Source of the DNA: Psychrobacillus sp044762745
GTDB taxonomy: Bacteria > Bacillota > Bacilli > Bacillales_A > Planococcaceae
Assembly (NCBI RefSeq): GCF_044762745.1
Contig: NZ_JBIWEX010000023.1
Location: 1 to 64,000 of the forward strand
Length of the DNA stretch: 64,000 nucleotides
Direction: 5' to 3'
Below the pieces are notes generated by a model. The model worked only from the letters and a program-made list of their open reading frames with translations, was not told where the DNA came from and did not search any database. Made by a program: the position numbers and the translations under genes. Positions within the stretch are counted from its first letter, which is position 1, and each line of letters starts with the position of its first letter. Positions 18,816 through 26,390 of this stretch are shown in pieces.

Positions 18816-19706
18816 ATGGTAAGTAAATTAGATTTATATAGAGTATTTTGTAAAGTCGCCATTTTTAAAAGTTTTTCGAAGGCCGCAAAAGATCTCTATA
18901 TGACACAACCAGCTGTTAGCCAGTCCATCATGCAACTAGAAAGAGAGTTAGATATTCGACTTTTTAATCGAACACCAAGAGGAGTATCTTTAACAAATGA
19001 GGGGATCCTTCTGTTTGAGTATGTGAGCTCCGCTATGAATTTAATCGATGTTGGGGAAGAAAAGCTGTTTGAATTTAAACATTTAACTGCTGGGGAATTG
19101 AAAATAGGCGTAGGCGATACAATTTCTAGATATTACTTACTTCCGTATTTAGAAGCATTTCATATGAAGTACCCGAATATTAAATTTAAGATTGAGAACG
19201 GCACCACGCTAGAGCTTTGTTCGATATTAAAGTCAGGAGGAATTGATATTGCAATTTGTAATTTTCCTCTCGAAGATCCTACATTAGAACAAATTCCATG
19301 TATTGATATCCATGATATATTTGTTTGTGGAGAAAAATATAAAAGTCTATTATCTCACCCAATAAGTCTAGAGGAAGTTACTGAGCTGCCATTAATATTA
19401 TTAGAACCTAATTCAATTTCCAGAAAGTACGTAGAAGATTATATATTATCCAAAGGGATTAAAATTGCTCCTGAGTTTGAGTTAGGCTCCCATGATTTAT
19501 TATTGGAATTTGCTCGTATCAATTTAGGGATTGCTTGTGTAACAAAAGAATTTTCCCAAGAATATTTAAACAAAGGATTGTTGTATGAGTTACCTTTAGT
19601 GGAAGAAATACCAAAGAGAAATATTGGTGTATGTTTTTTAAAGAGTGTGTCTTTATCACAAGCGTCTAAAAAATTTGTAGAGATTATAGAAAATAGACAA
19701 GCTTAA
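18816..19706 (+). CDS. LysR-family transcriptional regulator
   Basis: 296 residues. An N-terminal winged helix-turn-helix (about 1-62: FSKAAKDLYMTQPAVSQSI, LFNRTPRGVSLTNEG) precedes a periplasmic-binding-like effector domain (about 90-290). The ATG follows AAGGGGTG. It is transcribed away from the CofE-like gene, the classic arrangement in which a LysR protein controls its divergent neighbour and itself. The A/T-rich 121-base spacer contains the short palindrome TACATGTA (near 18754), a possible operator core; this is inference. The effector is unknown. Confidence 0.88.
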   Translation: MVSKLDLYRVFCKVAIFKSFSKAAKDLYMTQPAVSQSIMQLERELDIRLFNRTPRGVSLTNEGILLFEYVSSAMNLIDVGEEKLFEFKHLTAGELKIGVGDTISRYYLLPYLEAFHMKYPNIKFKIENGTTLELCSILKSGGIDIAICNFPLEDPTLEQIPCIDIHDIFVCGEKYKSLLSHPISLEEVTELPLILLEPNSISRKYVEDYILSKGIKIAPEFELGSHDLLLEFARINLGIACVTKEFSQEYLNKGLLYELPLVEEIPKRNIGVCFLKSVSLSQASKKFVEIIENRQA

Positions 19707-19718
19707 TAAATTTCGGAA

Positions 19719-19752
19719 AAGGTTATCAAACACAAGCGTTTGATAACCTTAA
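19719..19752 (+). terminator. lysR terminator, GGTTATCAAAC hairpin copy 1
   Basis: AAGGTTATCAAAC (19719-19731) pairs perfectly with GTTTGATAACCTT (19738-19750) around the loop ACAAGC. The same hairpin recurs at 20022-20058. Confidence 0.75.
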
Positions 19753-19795
19753 ACTTTAGACAAACTCAATATTGGATGAATAGAGTTGGATATAA

Positions 19796-19905
19796 AATTC
19801 GGCACAGACCACCACTTAGCCTCCTTCCACTTGAACGCTTCGTGCGGGGTCTCGGTTGTCTCGCTTTCCCACAGGAGTCTTCATGGTGGTCCATGCCCCT
19901 TATAA
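19796..19905. repeat. Bacillales dispersed repeat, copy 2 (inverted)
   Basis: Read on the minus strand it contains GACTCCTGTGGGAAAGCGAG and GAGACCCCGC, the core of the Bacillales intergenic repeat also seen at 50-183. Its ends form an inverted repeat CAGACCACCA.../...TGGTGGTC. The interval 19753-20021 holds no recognisable gene. Confidence 0.65.
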
Positions 19906-20021
19906 ACAAATCCATCTAAATAGATATCCACTATCTTATCATTTAATTGGATAAAGGAATCTCGATAAGAAGATTCATAAGCTATTCATAACAGTCTATA
20001 AAAATACTTTTGTGTCAAGCT

Positions 20022-20058
20022 GAGGTTATCAAACATAAGCGTTTGATAACCTTTTTTA
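20022..20058. terminator. GGTTATCAAAC hairpin copy 2
   Basis: AGGTTATCAAAC (20023-20034) pairs with GTTTGATAACCT (20041-20052), followed by TTTTTT. It is almost the same as the hairpin at 19719. It lies about 120 bases before the HPr kinase gene with no gene before it, so either it is a duplicated terminator left by the repeat insertion or it acts within a leader. Confidence 0.6.
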
Positions 20059-20179
20059 TTCATATTTTAGGTACTTGTGAAGTATACTTTTATAAGGTAT
20101 TATTACTAATATTTAACGGGGTATAATAGAAAGTTATAGAAGACTTTAACGGGTAGTTTAGAAGGCGAGAGAGATAAAG

Positions 20180-21103
20180 ATGAAAATTATAACTGTTGAA
20201 AATATCGTCCGTACATTTTCATTTGATGTGTTAACAGGACTTGATCAGTTGCATCGTGTACTGAAAAAATCGAAAGTCCGCAGACCTGGTTTAGAATTCA
20301 TGGATAAATTCGATTTTATTGCAACTGAACATGTCCAAATTTTAGGGAAAAATGAAATTAATTATTTACATACACTTTCAGAAGAAGAATGCAAATTACG
20401 TATTGGCAATATCGTTCAATACGATCCACCATGTATTATCATTACATCAAATCAAGATGAACCACTCGGATTAATCCATTATTGCGTAGAAAAGAAAATT
20501 CCAGTATTACGTACACAAGATTCGACCAGTGAGGTAAGTGCGAAATTAGATGCGTATGTTGTAAAAGCGATGGCGGAGGAAATTGCTATTCATGGTGTTT
20601 GTGTGAATGTAGCTGGTATTGGTATTTTGTTGCGTGGTAAATCGGGTGTCGGAAAAAGCGAAACAGCCCATATACTCATTGGGCGTGGACATCGTTTAGT
20701 AGCAGATGATATCGTCGTATTGAAAAAACTAAGCCCACAAACGTTACTAGGATCGCATAATGAAAAAAACAAAGAATTCCTTGCCTTGCGAAGTATTGGG
20801 TTACTAAATGTCGTACGTTTATACGGAAGAGCTGCTTTCCAAGATGAAACAAGGATTGCACTAGATATTGAGTTAACCAAATGGGAGCACAATACATTGA
20901 ATAACGAACTAGAATTAGCAACAAAATTCACAGAATATATGGGGGTACAAATTCCACATATTCAAATTCAATTACAGCCTGGTCGTGATGTTGCTGGCCT
21001 AATAGAAGCGGCAGCAAATAATTGGTATTTAAAGCAGCAAGGCTATAGTGCGGCGGAAGAATTCGTCAAACGACTTGAGGAGGACTTTGGAAATTCCAAT
21101 TAA
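20180..21103 (+). CDS. HPr kinase/phosphorylase homologue, divergent (possible paralogue)
   Basis: 307 residues, similar over the full length to HprK, which phosphorylates HPr at Ser46 for CcpA-dependent catabolite control. Visible features are H138 (IHGV), the P-loop GKSGVGKS (153-160), RGHRLVADD with D176/D177, and PGRD near 268-270. However, the HprK signature EIRGLGIINV is replaced by ALRSIGLLNV (202-211), losing the conserved Glu and Gly, and the N-terminal domain is weakly matched. The usual neighbour lgt is absent; a chemoreceptor follows. It may be a second, specialised HprK rather than the housekeeping enzyme. GAGAGAGATAAAG precedes the ATG. Confidence 0.75.
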   Translation: MKIITVENIVRTFSFDVLTGLDQLHRVLKKSKVRRPGLEFMDKFDFIATEHVQILGKNEINYLHTLSEEECKLRIGNIVQYDPPCIIITSNQDEPLGLIHYCVEKKIPVLRTQDSTSEVSAKLDAYVVKAMAEEIAIHGVCVNVAGIGILLRGKSGVGKSETAHILIGRGHRLVADDIVVLKKLSPQTLLGSHNEKNKEFLALRSIGLLNVVRLYGRAAFQDETRIALDIELTKWEHNTLNNELELATKFTEYMGVQIPHIQIQLQPGRDVAGLIEAAANNWYLKQQGYSAAEEFVKRLEEDFGNSN

Positions 21104-21138
21104 TGATAACCATTTATCACAATGCGTACTTTTTTGGG

Positions 21139-21190
21139 GTGCTAGATGTAAGAACATGAACGATTGTTCTTTTATCTGGCACTTTTTTTA
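21139..21190 (+). terminator. Terminator after the hprK-like gene
   Basis: An 18-base stem with one mismatch: GTGCTAGATGTAAGAACA (from 21139) pairs with TGTTCTTTTATCTGGCAC (to 21182), then seven T residues. Nothing else was recognised between here and 21455. Confidence 0.9.
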
Positions 21191-21455
21191 TGCGAAAAAT
21201 CCTACAATCGTATTTAAAAGTTTTGTGATACGTATTAGGCCTAAAGTATTAGTGACTTTAGTAATTAAAAATTGTACAATATCTAAATGGTTGATAGGTA
21301 TTTTATATCACTAGGGCTATATGTATTTACAATGTATTGTGTAATTTTATTATTTTTTGAAATTTTTATGATTGGTGTAGATGTCTAACGGTTGATACTT
21401 AAATAGCTATGTACATAAGGTAAATAAATGTGAACAAAAAGGGAGTATACTAGAA

Positions 21456-23165
21456 ATGAGCTTAAGAAACGCTAAAATTGGGAAGAAATTAGTCTTTTTA
21501 ATTTCTCTTTCCATTCTAATTTTTTTACTAATAGGTGGAACAGGATTCTATTTTATGAATGAAATGAAGAAAAATTCTATTCAAATGTATAAGGATGCAC
21601 TTTTACCAATAAAGTGGCAGTCACAAATCCGTACAAATAACGAAGCAATCGACCGATATACGTTAGAAATATTACTAACATCTGACTCGAAAGAAATGAA
21701 AGCCTTACAAACACAAATTAATGATCGAATAAATGAAAATAATGAGTTAGTAATGTCTTTAGAAAAGGGTCTTCTATCTTCCGCTGAACTAGAGAGGTTA
21801 GCTCAATATAAAAAAGATTTTGAACTCTATAAAGTTGAGTTACAAAAAGTAGTGAACTTAAGCTTAGTTGGGAAGAGTGATTTAGGTTATGTAGAATACC
21901 AACAGAAACTCAAAGATCCTATGGAAAAATCGAATACTCTATTACAGGAGATTGGAGTTTATTTAGTAAACTATGCAGATGATTTAGATACGAGTATTTC
22001 AGTTAGCGTAAAAACAAGTAATATTATTGTAATAACAGTGATTCTCCTTGCACTTGTTTTGAAAATTGTAATGGGTACTGTCATTGCACGTATGATTACT
22101 AAACCATTAAGCGAGATTCAAAAGCTTATGGTTAAAGCAGAAAATGGTGATTTAACGGTTGAAGGGAAGTACCGCTCGAAAGACGAGATAGGAGTGTTAA
22201 CGTCCTCTTTCAATAATATGGTGTTTAAGTTAAGAGAATTAATGAGACAAGTAAATAGTACATCAGAACTAGTAGCGGCTTCATCAGAAGAATTGACAGC
22301 AAGTTCAGAGGAGTCAACGAAGGCTAGTGAACAAATTTCCTCTACCATGCAAGAATTAGCGATTGGAGCAGAAAGACAAGTATCAAGTACAGAAGAAAGT
22401 TCGAAAATTGTGGAAGAAATGGCTTTAAGTATTCAGCAAATTGCTTCCAATGCACATGATTTATCGATTAATGCAAACGATGCGTCCCTAAAGGCAATAG
22501 AAGGAAATGAAGCTATTCACTCAACAATTGAGCAGATGAATTCTATTAATTTGACTGTTACTCAATTATCACAAGTCGTAAATAGTCTCGGAAACCGTTC
22601 CAAAGAAATTGGAGAAATTATTGAAGTGATCACAAGTATTGCCTCACAAACAAATCTATTAGCTTTAAACGCGGCTATCGAATCTGCTAGAGCGGGCGAG
22701 CACGGACGCGGTTTTGCTGTAGTCGCCGATGAAGTACGTAAACTTGCAGAACAATCAGCAGAATCGGCCGGGAATATTGCGGACCTTGTTGCTTTAATAC
22801 AAAACGAGACAAAGGTAGCTGTTCAATCGATGGAGAAAACAACCAAGGAAGTAAATGGAGGAATAGAAGTTGTCAATAAAGCTGGTGATTCATTTGCACA
22901 AATACGTAACTCTGTAAATCAAGTATCTACTCAGTTACAAGAAGTTTCCGTTACTACGCAACAGCTGTCTGCTGGATCTGAACAAGTGCTTCAATCAGAA
23001 AAGATTTTAACTGAAATTGCAGACGAAGCAGCATCAGGAACTCAAAGTATAGCAGCTGCTGTTGAAGAACAACTAGCATCTATGGAGGAAATAACTGCGT
23101 CTGCTGAATCTCTTTCTCACATGGCTTTAAAACTGCAAGAACAGATTGGTAAGTTTAAGGTATAA
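21456..23165 (+). CDS. Methyl-accepting chemotaxis protein
   Basis: 569-residue transmembrane chemoreceptor. TM1 is about 12-33. An extracytoplasmic four-helix-bundle sensor spans about 34-185, TM2 about 188-210 and HAMP about 211-263, followed by a long coiled-coil signalling domain. The conserved hairpin tip reads IASQTNLLALNAAIESARAG then EHGRGFAVVADEVRKLAEQS (about 396-435). Glu/Gln pairs in the flanking helices are likely methylation sites. An AAAGGGAG ribosome site precedes the ATG. Ligand unknown. It is monocistronic, with a terminator right after it. Confidence 0.93.
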   Translation: MSLRNAKIGKKLVFLISLSILIFLLIGGTGFYFMNEMKKNSIQMYKDALLPIKWQSQIRTNNEAIDRYTLEILLTSDSKEMKALQTQINDRINENNELVMSLEKGLLSSAELERLAQYKKDFELYKVELQKVVNLSLVGKSDLGYVEYQQKLKDPMEKSNTLLQEIGVYLVNYADDLDTSISVSVKTSNIIVITVILLALVLKIVMGTVIARMITKPLSEIQKLMVKAENGDLTVEGKYRSKDEIGVLTSSFNNMVFKLRELMRQVNSTSELVAASSEELTASSEESTKASEQISSTMQELAIGAERQVSSTEESSKIVEEMALSIQQIASNAHDLSINANDASLKAIEGNEAIHSTIEQMNSINLTVTQLSQVVNSLGNRSKEIGEIIEVITSIASQTNLLALNAAIESARAGEHGRGFAVVADEVRKLAEQSAESAGNIADLVALIQNETKVAVQSMEKTTKEVNGGIEVVNKAGDSFAQIRNSVNQVSTQLQEVSVTTQQLSAGSEQVLQSEKILTEIADEAASGTQSIAAAVEEQLASMEEITASAESLSHMALKLQEQIGKFKV

Positions 23166-23182
23166 AAGCATAATAATAGATT

Positions 23183-23224
23183 AAATGCCAAGTTCTCCTT
23201 AAGAAAGGGAAACTTGGCATTTAT
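23183..23224. terminator. Terminator between chemoreceptor and SET genes
   Basis: AAATGCCAAGTT (from 23183) pairs with AACTTGGCATTT (to 23222). It lies between convergent genes and could act on both. Confidence 0.8.
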
Positions 23225-23247
23225 AATCATACGAATTTATTTCTTTA

Positions 23248-23619
23248 CTATATTACATCAAACCATAATCTAGATGTATCCTCTGGCTCTCCGTTGTAGT
23301 TTATTGTTAATTCCTCACCCTCTTTAATATCTACTATTGCGTAAAAATCAATAGATAAATTTTTTTTATTATTACTAAATGTTATATTCGGTGTGTATGA
23401 ATGATTAAATAGTGACCCATACCCCAGTGCGATAGCTGTATCTTTTTTCCCCCAGTGAAAGCTGTAATAATAAAGGACAGTCTTTTTTAAATATTTCCAT
23501 TCATCTTTTGGTGATACGATAACAGGTGATACTTCTATTAGCTCATCCTTTTTAATATCACGCGCAGCAAATATCCCTCGACCATACTTTCCAGTCTCTT
23601 TCATATAAAAAGGTAGCAA
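23248..23619 (-). CDS. Small SET-domain protein (putative lysine methyltransferase)
   Basis: 123-residue single-domain protein. The SET fold signatures are clear: GKYGRGIFAARDIKKDELI (10-28), GYGSLFNHSYTPN (66-78) for cofactor binding, and EGEELTINYNG (100-110) with the conserved tyrosine Y108. Such proteins methylate lysine side chains using S-adenosylmethionine; the bacterial substrate is rarely known. The start is TTG with AAGGAG nine bases upstream. It begins 25 bases after the cotH stop on the same strand with no terminator between, so the two are probably co-transcribed. A spore-coat substrate is inference. Confidence 0.85.
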   Translation of the reverse strand: MLPFYMKETGKYGRGIFAARDIKKDELIEVSPVIVSPKDEWKYLKKTVLYYYSFHWGKKDTAIALGYGSLFNHSYTPNITFSNNKKNLSIDFYAIVDIKEGEELTINYNGEPEDTSRLWFDVI

Positions 23620-23644
23620 TTGCTTTAACTCCTTTCTTGCAAAC

Positions 23645-24730
23645 TTAATCTAGGTTGCTAAGATTCTCTCTTAAATAATTTCTACGATCACGAATGAATT
23701 GGAAAATTACTTCTGGTTCTTCATCAAACTGATCTATTTTATTTTTTGTATAAGGGTCTTGCAGTATGTGGGGACGTACATGTTCATGCAGTGATAATAC
23801 TTTGTCTTCCATATATTCCACAGTAAACTTTGTATCAAGAATTTCTTCCAATACGTTTCTATAACGTTTGCGGAATTCTGGTAGTTGCATAAGAAGCGAA
23901 CAAAGATAATTTCCCTTCTTTCCTTCAATAGGGACATAAGTATGCTCCATTAGTCCACCGCTAACCTTCCGTCCCCATGTTGCATCGTAATCCCAAGGAA
24001 GCACTTCAAATAAACATGTGTCACTATTGCGATAGAGGGCATAATTATGTGTGAAACCATCATTATTCATTGTACAAATTGCCCCAACTAACCAGAGGAT
24101 AAATTGATCCATATTCATGTGTTGGGAGATTTCACCGAGGAACTTTGACTTGGAGGTAGTATTTATCCTAGTAATTAACTCAGTAAGAAATTCATCATCG
24201 GACGATTTACCACACGCTTGGATATAGCCCGACAAAAGTGATTTTTTGGGCTTCTCGTCCCTTGTAAAGGAAAAATTCGCATCGTTGTTGACGGCATAAT
24301 AAATGGGACCAGAAGGCAGATCTCTTTTTTTCAGAAACATATCGTCCACGGACTCTAACTGTAAATAGACACCTTTAAATGAACCATTCCTGTAAAAATT
24401 TATATGCTGGCTATCTGGGGCTAAAACACCTAGATCTTGAAAAAAGTCGAATGAAAGTTTATTGCGAATAAGAGAAGGATCTTTATACTCCGCATTGAGG
24501 TGAATTTTATGTGCCCCGGCAAACTCTTCGGGATTAACGAAACCAATTAAGTACGATCTTTTACGAAATTTTCTTGTATAAGAGCCACGATAAGCAATAT
24601 TAATATCGTAAGTAGTGTTTTCTATTTTCAATTTGGTGGAAATAGCATTATCATTCGTTAAGTTTTTTCTTAAACGGTTTAAGTCATCTTCTTTAATCAT
24701 TAAGTGATAAGAAGGAATGAGATTTGACAT
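23645..24730 (-). CDS. cotH: Spore coat protein kinase CotH
   Basis: 361 residues, essentially the length of B. subtilis CotH. CotH-family proteins are atypical secretory-type kinases that phosphorylate coat proteins CotB and CotG. Here D224 in MNNDGFTHNYALY and D247 in VLPWDYDATWGR correspond, with a constant offset of four, to the known catalytic or metal-binding D228 and D251. A canonical AAGGAGGTG site precedes the ATG. Upstream on the same strand is a Ser/Arg/Gly repeat protein that looks like a CotG-type substrate; downstream is the SET-domain gene. Expression is expected in the mother cell during sporulation. Confidence 0.92.
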   Translation of the reverse strand: MSNLIPSYHLMIKEDDLNRLRKNLTNDNAISTKLKIENTTYDINIAYRGSYTRKFRKRSYLIGFVNPEEFAGAHKIHLNAEYKDPSLIRNKLSFDFFQDLGVLAPDSQHINFYRNGSFKGVYLQLESVDDMFLKKRDLPSGPIYYAVNNDANFSFTRDEKPKKSLLSGYIQACGKSSDDEFLTELITRINTTSKSKFLGEISQHMNMDQFILWLVGAICTMNNDGFTHNYALYRNSDTCLFEVLPWDYDATWGRKVSGGLMEHTYVPIEGKKGNYLCSLLMQLPEFRKRYRNVLEEILDTKFTVEYMEDKVLSLHEHVRPHILQDPYTKNKIDQFDEEPEVIFQFIRDRRNYLRENLSNLD

Positions 24731-24773
24731 ATATTCACCTCCTTGTAATTATTCATAGTTATTAATGTTGCTA

Positions 24774-24832
24774 CTGGCAACTAACATAGCTATAGTACAT
24801 GCATGATGAACAATGGCTATGTTAGTTGTCAG
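24774..24832. repeat. Long inverted repeat between the Ser-repeat gene and cotH
   Basis: CTGGCAACTAACATAGC (24774-24790) and GCTATGTTAGTTGTCAG (24816-24832) pair with one mismatch around a loop of about 25 bases. There is no T tract on either side, so it is not a standard terminator. It lies in the 5' region of cotH. Confidence 0.6.
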
Positions 24833-24863
24833 GTTCGTAAGGCATTCCATATTGGTCTGGCTT

Positions 24864-24910
24864 AAAAGCCTTCCTTAATCGATCGAATGATTAGAGGAAA
24901 GCTTTTAATT
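24864..24910 (-). terminator. Probable terminator of the Ser-repeat gene
   Basis: Read on the minus strand, AAAAGCTTTCCT pairs with AGGAAGGCTTTT with one mismatch around a 19-base loop. It sits 26 bases downstream of the stop. The T tract is short, so leakage into cotH is possible. Confidence 0.55.
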
Positions 24911-24931
24911 TTTTTAGTAAATTTATTTATT

Positions 24932-25318
24932 TTAAGAAGAAGTGCTTCCTGAAGATGTACTTCCAGAAGAAGTTGATCTTCCTTTTCTTCCTGAGGAACT
25001 ACTTGAAGACGATCTTCCGGTTGAAGAACTTGAAGAGGTAGAACGATTTGAAGAAGTGCTACCTGAAGAAGACGAACTACTTCCTTTTCTTCCTGAGGAG
25101 CTACTTGAAGACGATCTTCTAGAAGAACTTGAAGAGGTAGAACCACTTGAAGAAGTGCTACCTGAAGAAGACGAACTACTTCCTTTTCTTCCTGAGGAAC
25201 TACTTGAAGACGATCTTCTGGAAGAACTTGAAGAGGTAGAACTACTTGAAGAAGTGCTTCTTGAAGAAGACGAACTACCTGAGGATGAACTACTGCTATT
25301 CCCTTTTTTTCCTGGCAT
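24932..25318 (-). CDS. Ser/Arg/Gly tandem-repeat protein, candidate CotG-type CotH substrate
   Basis: 128 residues from an ATG with AAGGAGGTG eight bases upstream (a GTG three codons earlier overlaps the ribosome site and is rejected). About two thirds of residues are serine. After MPGKKGN the protein is made of 33-34-residue repeats, each with a run SSSSSRRSSSSSSS, then SGRKGSSSSSSGSTSS. At DNA level units recur every 99 or 102 bases (24987, 25089, 25188). Composition, repetition and the position just upstream of cotH resemble CotG and the CotB tail, the known CotH substrates, though the exact repeat is different. The complementary Glu/Leu-rich frame is a by-product of this codon pattern. 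Confidence 0.72.
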   Translation of the reverse strand: MPGKKGNSSSSSSGSSSSSRSTSSSSSTSSSSSRRSSSSSSSGRKGSSSSSSGSTSSSGSTSSSSSRRSSSSSSSGRKGSSSSSSGSTSSNRSTSSSSSTGRSSSSSSSGRKGRSTSSGSTSSGSTSS

Positions 25319-25458
25319 AACTTGCACCTCCTTAATAACAGATTAGTTTTATAATACGCAAAGCATTTTAAATCAAGTGGACAATTGACTCATGTGCCTA
25401 GATACGCATCAAAGTTATTTAAGGTAAAACATAACGATTTCAAACAAAACCAAGAACT

Positions 25459-25523
25459 ATTCTACAATAAAAGAAAACATGCCACCGCAACTTACGGTAG
25501 CATGTTTTCTTTTATTGTAGAAT
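25459..25523 (-). terminator. Very long perfect hairpin terminating the DUF2892-like gene
   Basis: A 24-base perfect inverted repeat (25459-25482 with 25500-25523) is extended in the loop by ACCG/CGGT. It overlaps the last four codons and stop of the minus-strand gene at 25512. A TTTTCTTTTATT stretch within the arm gives the U tract. No gene is seen between here and 25318. Confidence 0.75.
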
Positions 25524-26273
25524 ATCTGATGCAGGTGATTTTTGGGAAGCTGTTTTTGAAGCGGCGTCTATTACAGAGGCATCTAAATTTGAACTAGTAG
25601 TTGTAGCTGAAGCTGATTTCTTGTTCTCTGCATTTGCTGAAGCATTTTTCTTTCCATTTGAGGATCCGTTTGCAGCATTCTTCGTGTTAGCATTAGCATT
25701 TGTCGTCGCAGTTTTGTTTGATGCTTCGCTCGTTGTAGACGCTTGTTTTCCGTTAGTATTTCCTCCAGTAGCATTTTGTGATCCCGTCATGTTTGTTACA
25801 TCGTTCATCATTTGCCCAACTTTTGGTGCTACTGTTTGTGCGATATTACTAATAGTTTGAGCGGTTGTCCCAGTCCCACTTGTCATTTGTTGGGATGCAT
25901 TTGCACCGGTTAGTTTTTGAGCGATATTCCCGACCATCTGCATAATGTTTCCACTCATTTGACCGGTACTGCCACTTGAAGCAGTTTGTTGAGGCTGAGT
26001 TCCGCTTTTCGTCGATGCTCCAGCACCAGTGGAAGCACTTTGAGAAGTATTTCCACTCATCATATTGTCCATCATATTACTCATCGCTTTAGTTGGACAA
26101 AATTTAGTGGCACCTTCTGCTACTTTCATGGAACCAAATAAAACAAGCATTTTGCCAGTTCTGCTATTGGGTTCTCGCAAAAGTTTTACGGTACCGTAAG
26201 CGGTTAGGATGGAGCCTAACATGAAACGGGCAAAGGCAGTACTTGGACTAAGGTTTTGTTGACTTTTTGTCAT
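25512..26273 (-). CDS. DUF2892-like membrane protein with long Ser/Thr/Asn/Ala tail
   Basis: 253 residues. About the first 65 (ARFMLGSILTAYGTVKLL, then a second segment ending ATKFCPTKA) look like the YgaP-type DUF2892 unit of two short membrane segments. The remaining 190 residues are low complexity, rich in T, S, N, A, G and Q, with methionine-containing short helices (GQMSGNIMQMVGNIAQKL) and a lysine-sprinkled C-terminal third. The tail composition suggests a spore-associated structural or intrinsically disordered protein, but the function is unknown. It sits between SASP and coat genes on the same strand, each with its own terminator. Confidence 0.6.
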   Translation of the reverse strand: MTKSQQNLSPSTAFARFMLGSILTAYGTVKLLREPNSRTGKMLVLFGSMKVAEGATKFCPTKAMSNMMDNMMSGNTSQSASTGAGASTKSGTQPQQTASSGSTGQMSGNIMQMVGNIAQKLTGANASQQMTSGTGTTAQTISNIAQTVAPKVGQMMNDVTNMTGSQNATGGNTNGKQASTTSEASNKTATTNANANTKNAANGSSNGKKNASANAENKKSASATTTSSNLDASVIDAASKTASQKSPASDILQ

Positions 26274-26390
26274 CTTTGTAAATCCTCCAATCTGTAATAT
26301 AACGATGTTTTCATTTCCTCATCCGTTTCAACCATATAATCCCCAAACACATATAAATTATGTGTTTTCGTTCACGAATATGGGGCTACT

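Noticed and set aside
21048..21314. Frame overlapping the end of the hprK-like gene
   Set aside because: It runs through a strong terminator and has no start signals.
24987..25290. CRISPR array
   Set aside because: The 99/102-base repeats have no variable spacers and lie inside a coding sequence; no cas genes are present.
24942..25346. Long Glu/Leu/Asp-rich open frame on the plus strand
   Set aside because: It mirrors the Ser/Arg repeat gene on the other strand and has no ribosome site; the minus frame has AAGGAGGTG and makes sense beside cotH.
26343..26366. AAACACATA/TATGTGTTT hairpin after the SASP gene
   Set aside because: Possibly the SASP terminator, but there is no proper T tract on the minus strand, so it is not listed as a feature.
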